A model generated the notes under the pieces. The model saw nothing but the letters and a program-made list of their open reading frames with translations. It made no database searches and had not been told where the DNA came from. DNA of 64,000 bases. Source: Rhizoclosmatium globosum. Taxonomy: Eukaryota; Chytridiomycota; Chytridiomycetes; Chytridiales; Chytriomycetaceae. Where the stretch lies: contig MCGO01000098.1 in NCBI GenBank assembly GCA_002104985.1, forward strand, positions 1 to 64,000, written 5' to 3'. Within the stretch, counting starts at the first letter, position 1; every line of letters begins with the position of its first letter. The position numbers and the translations under genes were made by a program. Below, in pieces: positions 34,043 through 43,759 of this stretch.

Positions 34043-35152
34043 ATGCCAGCCGTCACTTCTTTCCCAGCTACATTTTCGGGCCTTGACGTAGAATGCATTG
34101 GGTCTGCCAATGTGGAAGTCTATGTTCAAAAGGGCGGAGAGAAGACAGCCACTGTTTCATGGGAAAAGATTGATGGAACCGATGCCAACTTTGCGAAGAT
34201 CAAGTTCAATGCGACCGTAAGAAACGGCAAACTGTGCATCCGCTGCGAAAGTCCCAACAAGGCGATCATCGTCAACTTCTTTGGCTTGTTTGGAAACTCT
34301 GCTTCAGCAAGGATCATCATCACACTTCCTGTGGATATCGATGAATTCAAATACAAAGGATCTACCTCGAAACTGTTTCTGGACGACGCCGGATTCAAGC
34401 TTCGAGTGGACTTGCAGACAGACGTGGGTGACATCACTGTCCGTCGTCCACTCAACACCCAGAATCTATCCATCAAAGGCGACGTTGGAAACATTGTTTT
34501 CAATGCTCCAGGTACAGCATCTCAAACATTCGCAATCAAGTCCGATGTTGGTGCAATCACAACCCAATCAATCACAGCCGAGACTGTTCACATCACCAGT
34601 GACGTTGGCGCAATCAAAGTCGATCAAATCACAGGCTTGCAACGTGTTTCCATCAAGTCAGATGTAGGCTCAGTCACAGTCGCACACATCAACACCCCTT
34701 CCCTCACAGTTAAAAGCGACGTTGGTTCCATCAAATTACCCAACGCGACAGTGACCGATATCGGAGAAATCAAGTCCGATGTAGGTTCCATTGCTGGATC
34801 ATTTGCATCCTTCAAAAACTTTAACGTCTCGACTGATGTCGGGTCCATCAATGTGACGCTTGCCCCTGCTGCCGACGCTGCTACGAAAATTGAATCTGAT
34901 GTGGGGAAGGTGACTGCAGTTGTGACGGGTTTTAATGGAATTTTTAAGGGAAAGTCGGACATGGGGAAAGTGTCACTTAGAGGTACTGGATCTGATTTGG
35001 ATGGAGAGAATAGAGGAACGGTTTCTTGTATGATTGGTGCAGCCGGTGGTAAAGGTGCATTTGCGGTGAAGACTGATACGTCTCGGATTGAAGTCACTTT
35101 TGTTCCATCTAGTTTGCCAGATTATGCTGAGAAAGTTGAGAAAGAGCAATGA
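34043..35152 (+). CDS. DUF4097-like beta-solenoid protein, paralogue C
   Basis: This is an intronless, intact 369-codon gene from ATG 34043 (MPAVTSFPATFSGLDVECIG). The N-terminus aligns with paralogue B (GSANVEVYVQKGGE compared with GSAEVHVIIRQG). Rungs carry a strikingly uniform SDVGxI/V core (SDVGAI, SDVGSV, SDVGSI, TDVGSI, SDVGKV, SDMGKV) about every 20 residues. There is no signal peptide or membrane segment. It sits about 9 kb from paralogues A and B, on the opposite strand. A cataaata element lies about 60 bp upstream. The fold is inferred; the function is unknown. Confidence 0.7.
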   Translation: MPAVTSFPATFSGLDVECIGSANVEVYVQKGGEKTATVSWEKIDGTDANFAKIKFNATVRNGKLCIRCESPNKAIIVNFFGLFGNSASARIIITLPVDIDEFKYKGSTSKLFLDDAGFKLRVDLQTDVGDITVRRPLNTQNLSIKGDVGNIVFNAPGTASQTFAIKSDVGAITTQSITAETVHITSDVGAIKVDQITGLQRVSIKSDVGSVTVAHINTPSLTVKSDVGSIKLPNATVTDIGEIKSDVGSIAGSFASFKNFNVSTDVGSINVTLAPAADAATKIESDVGKVTAVVTGFNGIFKGKSDMGKVSLRGTGSDLDGENRGTVSCMIGAAGGKGAFAVKTDTSRIEVTFVPSSLPDYAEKVEKEQ

Positions 35153-35326
35153 TATCATTTGTTATAACGACTGTAAAACAATACAAGAAATTCTATAACA
35201 CCTCTCTTACACTAAAAGATTGATTTGCATTTGGTAGAGCAGTAGACGTTCTATTTACAAGGAACACGGTAAAACGTAATAAGGTAATTAAAAAAGCAAA
35301 AGATATTAGTTTAAAGAAAGTAGAGA

Positions 35327-36796
35327 TTAAGCCCCATACAACAGCTTCTTCGTCTGAGCAATCTCAAGCTCCAGCTCAGAAATCATTTCCATCTTCTGGG
35401 CATGTTCATTTTGAAGTACGCCAATGAAATCCAAAGCTTGTGTTGTAGATTAAGATTATGTAATCGATTCAGTAAGAACACGCACCTTTCTCTAATACCT
35501 TTTCTTTCGGCGCAAATCGGTCACTCATGTGCGCGATGGGAGGGATAATAGATCGTAGTTCCTCAACACAATCGCGCATCGCATCTCTCCTCATCTTCTC
35601 CGCTTCTTTCCGCATCCGTCGATGTTCTTCACTCTTGTTTGTTAACGATGGTTTCCTTCCAACCGTTGGTTTCCTGTGAATTACGAATTGTGAAAACACT
35701 ATTGAGTCTTACGTAATCAAGAAAAGAGTAAGCAAACGAACCGATTGAACAGTTTACTTGGCGTCACTCGAATAGCATTTTTTGAAAGTGCAACAACAGG
35801 CATAGACGGAATCGTGGGAGGGGTTAACGAAGAAGTTGAACAATTTGATGACGCCGATCCTTCACTTAACCGCAAAGAATTAAACGATCCAGACGCGTCC
35901 CAGTATCCATTGTCAGGTGCATAGCCTCCTGAATTCTGAAAAGACGAGAATGGAGTCATAATAGTTGTATCGTTTCCAAAGACATTCGGACCAGTCATGG
36001 GTGTTGACGAATTTCCTGGCGCTAGTGAAGGAGAATAGGCAGAGAGAGCAGGCGACTCGAGGAGATTATCTCTGTACGTATTGAAAACTGGAGACGGAAA
36101 AGGATTCTGCATATGTAGCTGATGTGTAGGGGTGTTTGAGAGAGTAGGATAGGCTTGAGGCGGTTGAAGAGCCATATTAAGGGAAAGTGGGGTTACTCTA
36201 TTGTGAGGATGATGTGGAGTGACACGTTCTGTTTGAAGTGGAGAGGGAACAGCTGGAACATACGGATGCGGACTGAACGATCTGTGAGGAAGCGGCTGAA
36301 ACAGCGGCGAAGAATGCTGTCCAAATGGAATAAGCATTGGAGAGTTGAATTGGGGCCGTGGACGTGGATGAACAATTGAATCGGAGTGGCTATGACTTGG
36401 ATCACCAAATTCAAACATTTGCGCAGGTGTCATTCGCAGACTTTGATCACTTTGTTGTTGTTGTTGTTGTTGGAAGAAAGAGTTCTGATGTGTTTGAAAG
36501 AAGGTTTCGTCGAGGCCAAGAGCCGCCCAGTCGCTGTTGCTGTTGCTGTTTCCTTCGCCTTCGATGACTAATTCAGACGACGTGTTGAAGAGAAGCGGCT
36601 CCGGTGCCCACGCTCCTTCGATGTTCCCAATCGATCCACTCAGATCCACTCCAACTTGAAACGATCCAGCTTCTCCGCTTCCGCAATAAGCTAACTGTTC
36701 GTGCGGCAGTCGCCCATATTCAATCAGGTACGATGCCGGGGGTGTGTGGAGAACGTTGGGATCTTTCCCGGGTTCCTGCGGCTGTTCGGGTGACAT
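35327..36796 (-). CDS. bHLH transcription factor 1
   Basis: ATG 36796 (MSPEQPQEPGKDPN) is preferred over an upstream in-frame ATG. A long disordered region with a poly-Gln tract (about 36450) follows. The first intron begins gttcgt near 35747 and rejoins before the basic region HRRMRKEAEKMRRDAMRDC; helix 1 reads VEELRSIIPP, the loop ends APKEKVLEK, then a second intron (gtgcgt) and helix 2 with a coiled-coil tail to TAA 35327. The Glu in the basic region is the usual E-box contact. Four short R-M/V-T-P motifs occur in the disordered part. It is the first of three adjacent bHLH genes. The frame is intact. Confidence 0.8.
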
Positions 36797-36928
36797 TGGA
36801 TTGGTGCAAAAAAACGTGTGGCCAATGCAAAGCGAAGACTCTGTAAACAAGCCCAACCTATCCTTAAGGAGAAAATATAACCAAATAATAGTAATGCAAT
36901 TGTATTGATGCTGTAAGTTAAAAAAAGT

Positions 36929-38388
36929 TCAAGAAGAAAGTGTCTCTTCCTCTTCTTGGAGAACAATGCTGGCCCATGAAGTGGCCGTTGCTAGAGGTGG
37001 CGAATCAGAGGGCGATAATACAGATGCTGAAACTAGTTTTGTTGCAATTGTCTGAGGTGCTAAAGAAGATACCGGCGAAGGTTCATAGGGCAACTGTCCA
37101 TCATTTTGGAGCTTGGCTTTGAACTCTGCTATTTCCGCTTCGAGCTCCCGAATCTCCTTCTCTCGAGCACTTGCTCCTTCCTGAAGCTCATGAATGCATG
37201 ATAATGCTGTAAATGAGAAAAAAAACATTAATTATCCGAGGGGACCGCATACAACAAATATCGGGCACGCACCATTATCAAGCAACTTTTCTTTCGAAGT
37301 CTTGGAGTTTGTACTAGTATGCATACTCGTAAGCAAGACCCTTAAATTATTTTCCATCGATATAGTTCGGTTTCTTCGGTTCTGTTCAGCAACTTTCCGT
37401 CTTAACCGTCTCTTGTCCCGTTTCGCACTGTATATCAAGAAACCAAATCAGTTCACCAAACATTATTAACATTATTCAAAGAAGAAACTCACGTATCTCC
37501 AGCAGCCACATCCGCCAACAAACTGATCCCATCCTCTTCATGTCCACTTGAAACTTGACTAGAAGGTCCAGCTCCAGCTACTACACTCGAATCCCCAGAA
37601 AACCTTCGTTTTAATGGTTCCTCAGGGAATCCCCACGCTTTCATCGGTAGCCTCCTTTTCTGACCCATTGAAGTATTCCCACCCAGTGTCATGGATTGAC
37701 CAGAAGATACCACAGTTATACTGTCCCGACTCCCCTACATGCTATCATAGTTTCGCGTAGGCGCAGTCTCCGAATCGAAAGTTGGGAACGAGTTTCGGAG
37801 TGGGGAGACAGTCCTTGCTCCTCGGGAGACATGCTGCTGATACGGCTCGTTGTGGGTATTGTAATATGAATGGTTGTTGTCTGATTGTGCACTATAAAAG
37901 TTGCTGACGTGATGTGAGGGATGACTGAGGTCCGAGCGGATTGGTGATGGGAACACTGCTGCTAGTGAGGGTAGTGACGGTCGGCGATCTGTTGCAGTTT
38001 GGATCGGTGGAGGCGGAGGTAGAGAGTAAGGGTGATTGTCTTGGGGGGTGCCATTGTGTTGAGGGTGGCGGTGATAGAACAAGGGATTTGAGGAGTTGGG
38101 GCGATCGTGATGGAGAAGGGTATCGTTGTGCTGGTAAGGTTGCTGGTATGCTCCAGAGGGTGCAGGAAGCAGTTGCGGAGGGTGGTCCAGTGTGTGGTGG
38201 CCAGGTGTCTCTAAAGGTGCCCTCCAACCTTCCGTTTCCAAACTTGATCGTTGTCGATTGCTTTGGTGATCGGGTGTTTGGCTCGTATCGTCTCCTTCAT
38301 GGAATGGGATCTGGGTTTCTTCGTATTGTTGGGAAGGCGCGGAAGAGTGGACAGGGGGCAACATTGAAGGCCATGCGGTCGAAGTCAT
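36929..38388 (-). CDS. bHLH transcription factor 2, with an in-frame TAG
   Basis: The start is ATG 38388 (MTSTAWPSMLPPVHSSAPSQ). A Pro/His/Gln-rich disordered region runs to an in-frame TAG at 37734-37732. The same frame is open beyond it (GSRDSITVVSSGQSMTLGG). An intron starting gtgagt (about 37493) leads to the basic region RRLRRKVAEQNRRNRTISME and helix 1 NNLRVLL. A second intron (gtgcgt) splits the loop from helix 2 ALSCIHELQEGASAREKEI, with a coiled coil continuing. The stop is at 36929. The intron between loop and helix 2 sits where gene 1 has its intron, supporting common descent. The TAG may be a real stop, an error or part of an unrecognised intron. Confidence 0.7.
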
Positions 38389-38544
38389 TCTTCTTTCCTT
38401 TATCGGAAAATTTCAATCTCCAAAATTCCCCCAAAATCAGCAAAGCCCACTGCTTTCAGCTCTCTCGCACACAAAATATCTGATTAAAGGATTATGTATT
38501 TAAGACTAAGTGTCGAGCTAAAAATTAGGTAAGCTCTGAAATTA

Positions 38545-39939
38545 CTATATGGTGAACTGCGCCTTCTGTTGTGCAACTTGAAGCCTCATTTGATGCACCT
38601 CCTTTTCAAGCTCACTTATAACCCTCGACTTTGTGTTCTCAGCCTCAACAAGATCCATAATAAGTTCCCGCGCTTTATCCAACACCTTCTCCTTGGCGGG
38701 TAACCGTTCCACAAATGACGTTGGAGGCAACAACTTCTTGATATCGTCAAACGACGCCTTGAGTTGCTCACGACGATGCTTTTCCGCTTCCTTACGGTAC
38801 TCTTTCCTATCAATCCCTGCTTTAAGAGATGGCTTCGGTTTGAGTGTGATTGATGGAAGCGACCTTGTTGAAAGACTCCTCGTCAATACTGCCCCAGAAA
38901 CCGCCGCCACATCCACAGTATTCTCCTTCTTGATGAAATTCAACGAATTGTCTTCAACCGAATTGTTTCGGTTAGATAAGTCCGGCACTGGAGCCGAACT
39001 GTGTGTGCTCGATGAACTCGAATGTGGGTACTCAGAATTGGCTAAAGGAGAAGATGTCAAAGTCGTTGCCACAAACGGTGACTTTGCCATAAAAGGGCCT
39101 GGTGAAGGTGGGGAAGGAATTGATGGCGGTGACTGGGTTTGGTTAAGTTTCATGATGGTTGCTGGAGTCATTCGAACTGAAGGATCGGGTTGGGACTGTT
39201 GCTGCTGTTGTTGCATGAGCATCAGTGGGGTCATTCGGCTGTATGGCGCAAATAAGGGTGCCGAATTTGTCCTTGTGTGTCTGATGGCCGATGGTGCTTG
39301 CCGGGCCAGCGAATGCTCCCTTGGTGGAGAAGGGGCTTTTACGGGACCAACTTGAACTGGAACAGTTTGAGGTGTTGTAAATTGCTGCTGAAACGCTTGA
39401 CTCGAACTTTGTGGTGGGGGTGGTGTCTGTTGCATCAGCGGTTGTTGGAAAGCGGGCATCATTGGGTTTCTGATCGTATTAGTGTAGAAGGCTGGGGTAT
39501 TGAATTGTACTTGAGGAGACTGATACAACTGTGGCTGGAGTGGGGTCGTGTTATGCTGATGAGGGTGATGCATAGAGTGCATCAGAGAGTTGACGCTGAA
39601 GCTGCGGGACATGAATGCATTCGATGAATCATACGTCGAGTCGCTTTGGTACGCAGTCATTGTGGGATCGATGCCGTAAAAGGATTGAAGGTTGGGTGTA
39701 CTATCAAAACCCCGATGCAGAGGGGTAGATGCAATCATGGGAACAATAGCAGGTGTAGCGTAGATGGACGTAAAGGGATCCATAGTAAGGGGCGCAGTGT
39801 ACTGACTGCCAACCACAGGATCGGGGTTAATCGGCTGAAGCGTCTCACTTGCAAACTGTTCATTATCAAGGATAGAGTCCAAGAACTCCACATCCGCCTG
39901 TGAAAGGCCGGCTACGTTGCCGTTCCACATTCCGTCCAT
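38545..39939 (-). CDS. bHLH transcription factor 3
   Basis: This is an intronless, intact 464-codon gene from ATG 39939 (MDGMWNGNVAGLSQADVEFL). About 350 disordered residues rich in Pro, Gln, Ser and Thr include R-M-T-P motifs (RMTPLMLMQ, RMTPATIMKL). The bHLH is C-terminal: basic region RKEYRKEAEKHRREQLKASF with the His/Glu/Arg E-box-reading pattern, helix 1 DDIKKLLPP, loop RLPAKEKVLDK, helix 2 ARELIMDLVEA, then a leucine-zipper-like coil to the end. It is probably a nuclear E-box-binding activator. It is the third of three tandem bHLH genes, and the only one without introns. Confidence 0.85.
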   Translation of the reverse strand: MDGMWNGNVAGLSQADVEFLDSILDNEQFASETLQPINPDPVVGSQYTAPLTMDPFTSIYATPAIVPMIASTPLHRGFDSTPNLQSFYGIDPTMTAYQSDSTYDSSNAFMSRSFSVNSLMHSMHHPHQHNTTPLQPQLYQSPQVQFNTPAFYTNTIRNPMMPAFQQPLMQQTPPPPQSSSQAFQQQFTTPQTVPVQVGPVKAPSPPREHSLARQAPSAIRHTRTNSAPLFAPYSRMTPLMLMQQQQQQSQPDPSVRMTPATIMKLNQTQSPPSIPSPPSPGPFMAKSPFVATTLTSSPLANSEYPHSSSSSTHSSAPVPDLSNRNNSVEDNSLNFIKKENTVDVAAVSGAVLTRSLSTRSLPSITLKPKPSLKAGIDRKEYRKEAEKHRREQLKASFDDIKKLLPPTSFVERLPAKEKVLDKARELIMDLVEAENTKSRVISELEKEVHQMRLQVAQQKAQFTI

Positions 39940-40855
39940 CGTTGGTGATCACAAGACTGGATTGGTTGGCTTTTTTGTTTTTTCTGACTTTGGAGAAGAA
40001 GCGGTCCGGATCTGCAATGAAAATTTTATGTTTCGAAGTTGCCTCGAGAAAATTGCATCATTCTTCATCTCCCTTTGACACATCACCGTTTCAGATGTGC
40101 ACCCTTTTCTTCGTTCATCCCGCGTCGCTGAGAAATTGAGATATGGCATTAAAACCTCTGATAATCGTACTTCTCGTCTTACATAAGCATGGGACAACAT
40201 TTGTCAGATGGCTGATATAACTCTTGTATCGCCATTCCGATTACCTCTCAATAATCAAAATATAGTCAAAATGATTTATAATCAGTGAATATTGTAGTCT
40301 TCTCTGCTCTATATTACCAATTGGTCTTGGAACAGTATGCTTTACTAATGTAAAACAAACGCGTTGATGTATGCGATGCATTTAATTAATCGTTCAATTT
40401 CATGTCTTCTGTATGAATGGCTAGCATTTGAGTCTTGGGCGTTGTTTTCGCATGTTTCCATTTTGAGTGCGACTCAACATCCAATCTCTACATTCAATCT
40501 TCAATTCTGTTGATTTTTGCAAGCATCATGAATCTATAGCAATAAATTAACTCATTTCACCTTTGAATATTCTTGAGCGACGCGGATCTTAGTCTCATAC
40601 CTTTCTTTTCACGATTCCTATCAATGCCTCGTCGTGTGAGATAAATTTTCTCTTACAATACATCGAATTCAAAAGCTTTTATTATTCCATTGTGGATAAG
40701 ATTCAGAATTTTAAAGGTAGCAGTGTTGAATCTCCGTCACCCTCAATCTCAGAATTTAGAAGCTGTCCATTATAACTTTGCCCCTACAACCAATTTTGCT
40801 ACGACAGGCATTCTATCGATCAAAATATTTTATTATATAAATAATCAGCATATAA
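39940..40855. other. AT-rich intergenic region
   Basis: This is about 900 bp between the bHLH 3 start and the 3' end of an F-box/ankyrin gene. It is increasingly AT-rich after 40,150. It contains the bHLH 3 promoter. I see no gene, RNA or mobile element. Confidence 0.4.
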
Positions 40856-43747
40856 TCAACATCGTAACAACCACTTCAACTGCGAAACACAGTTTGCATG
40901 TCCTCCATTCACGGCATTCTGCAGAGCGACGCGGTACTCGCTCTCAATTCCATTCAACATATCACTTTGTATCAAGACATCAACAACGTCAACATGTCCA
41001 AGCCTAGCAGCTGTGCAAAGAAACACGTTGTTATCAAAGGAAGCATCCACGAACAATCCAAAAACCGATACACACATTCTGCGCATCCATGTTCCACAGA
41101 CTTACGCATTGCGTAATAACTTCTAGTCGTAGGATCTACAGGTGTTCATCCAAAAGTATCCGCACAATTTCACAGTGATCTCTCTCGCACGCTTCGGCTA
41201 GGGCATGATTTCGCAAATGAGATGGATCGACGTTGAAACAAGAAATCAGCGTTTTGACCACAATAATCCAGTTCATCTTGATAGCATGACATAACATTTT
41301 TTGGCCCGTTGGAAAATCTATTTCTTCCAAGTCCCCCAAAGCAAAGGCTTCAGCCTCATCAGGACTTACGGCAATAATATGATGTTTTCTAGACCATGTA
41401 TGATGAAACCGGAAAAGAGCTTTGAATCCAATTTGACCACATGAAAATGCAGCTAAACGTAAATTGATGCAATTATTCCTCGACATTTCACCAAATCGTT
41501 GATCTTCCAAGAGGAGTTCAACAAATACATCTAATCCCTCGGAAACGGCCCAGAGTAATAACTCATTGTTGTTCCGAGTTGGATTTGGTGCTATACTTGG
41601 AAACAAAACTGCTGCTGCAATAGCGACACAGTATGCATGAAATGATTTGGCTTTTACGTTTCGAGCACAAGTGAATCGGCGATGCTTCAAGATTGAGAGT
41701 ATGAGGTCACGCGTCTCCAATTTGATGCGCGTCAGAGGATAAAAGATTTCGTCGAGAACATCGTCATGTTTACTATCCCAGAGAGGATGTGCCAAGATAG
41801 ATTCGACAGTGAGAACATCATCGTTCCATGCAGCTTCATGTACTTTCTGACGAAGAAAATCCCCAACTGTTTTTGACATGCCTCCGAAAACCATTGGATT
41901 TATATTTGAGGGCAGATGAATTCTGTGATGAAGTAAGTGTAGAGACGCCAACTTCCATGATCCGTTTCACAGGCCCAATTAAATGACTTCTGGATTTGAT
42001 ACGTTGAAACAACTGAGCAGCTGTGCTGCATTAAGAGCTCAATTATTTCAAACTTGAATTCAGCACCAAGGTCAAATAGGAGGTCGTCATCAACACTTGA
42101 TTGATTGTCCACTTGCTGAAGAAATAATTTCAACAAATCTTTACGCCCTTTTCTGCAGGCGATTTCAAAAGTATAGCCTGATAAATAGAGTTGTGGCCTT
42201 GTTTCCAATATTTCGTGAACCATTTTGTCGTCCTTCTTCCAAAGAAACAGTCGCAAAACAGTGTCCAGACTGTCATCTGAGAAGTTCTTACGAATTTTCG
42301 TATTTCGACATATATGCATAATGGCTTCATTTTTATCACAGGAGAGGGCGTCAATGACTGCTTCATCAAGTCCAACAGTTGGATCGAATTCTTCGATTTC
42401 CAAGAAGGCATCTATCATCTCAATATTACCAGTAACGCATGCAGCAACAAAAGCACGATTATTTTTCGCACTAATCGCTCGTTTGACTTGTTTGTTCGAT
42501 AACAGTGGTGAAACAATATCCATATTGTCGCTCTCACAAGCAAGAAACAATGCAATATTATCGTCGGCAGAAGGATCGACACTAGGATGCGTCAAAAGCA
42601 GCAGAGCAACCCACGGATCTTTTTTTCGGATTGCGTACTTAATTGCTGCTGTAAAAGCGCGATTATTGACAGCACCAGAAAACATGGTGACACGGCTATC
42701 AAGCAATAATGTTGTACAATTTCAAACTCTCCATTATACAGGCTGTGAATAATGTGTGGTTGTCGTCCACCGAAGGATCCACCTTCGGATGCTTCAACAC
42801 AGTTTCACAACTTCCCAATATTTCCGGATGCAGCCTCAATAAGACAAAGACAATCTTGGTCTGCGGGATTTACACGATCATCCTCCAAAAGACGTCTCAC
42901 AATATCGAGTTTTCCTTGAGAAGAAGCTAAAACAATGCTTCATTCCGATTAAGCTGCAATCGACTCTACCATCGTCCAAAAAAGCTTCAACCATTGACAG
43001 GCAAGAGGGAGTGTTTGCTTCAATGCTCATTAAGGATCCGGGTTTATCACAAACTGAGCGCGCAGGAGAATTTGGAGGTATCAGCATTATTCTGAAGTAC
43101 AGCCATTGAATGGCCTCCCCATTATCTGCAAGACGAACACCCGGTTTCTCAGATAATACTTCAACTGCTTCAGGTATCCAAAAAAACAGCACCAAATGAG
43201 GACGCGATTGTTTTGGGATTGAATATCAAAGTTCTTGTCTGCGCACAGTTGCTCCACCAAACGCAGAGCCAGTGACTTTGAACAACCCAAATAATAATAG
43301 ATGGAGTCCTCATAGTCGTCACCAATGGGAATATCGCAGTTTGGTAAAGCAGAGGAGAGAATCCATTTGAATACAGTAGCGCGATAAGTGAATGGAAGCA
43401 TGTCCCAAATCAAGATCTTTCTTGCCCAAGGACTCCGTGTGCTCTGCATCCAGTCTATGTATAAAGTGTCGAGGAGTTTTCCAATAGTCCCAATTTCAAT
43501 CGATTCCGAGCCATCCAAGTCTTGAGATGCAATGCCGCAAACGATGCGTCCCAAAGAATCCACGAGCCAAACGAACGAGAGGCCAAAGCAATCTGACCCA
43601 AGGCGGGACTAACGGGCAAAAGCAGCAAAATCTGGGCAATGATCTCGGAGGGAAGACTTCAATCGAGCTCTGCAGAGTCTTTTTAATTGACGCTGGAAGA
43701 GTTAAGATAGAGCTGTACCTGTGTGGTCGAGGAGTTGGGCTGCTCAT
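40856..43747 (-). CDS. F-box-like / ankyrin-repeat protein 2, frame-disrupted
   Basis: This is a paralogue of 509-3298 with the same layout. ATG 43747 starts a short leader. An F-box-like segment (about 43655-43560) reads LPSEIIAQILLLLP, then IALASRSFGSWILWD once one base is restored. Ankyrin repeats run from about 43230 to 40856, ending VDASFDNNVFLCTAARLGHVDVV, which matches the end of the first gene. Frame changes occur near 43660, 43500, 42810, 42760, 41945, 41145 and 41085. Each is explained by one missing base, with homology to the paralogue continuing on both sides. It starts only 13 bp after the APC1 stop. It may be a functional gene with consensus errors or a recent pseudogene. Confidence 0.65.
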
Positions 43748-43759
43748 GTTTCTGGATAC

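Noticed and set aside
38633..39355. Open frame of 240 codons on the + strand
   Set aside because: It lies opposite bHLH gene 3, whose bHLH domain is clearly on the minus strand.
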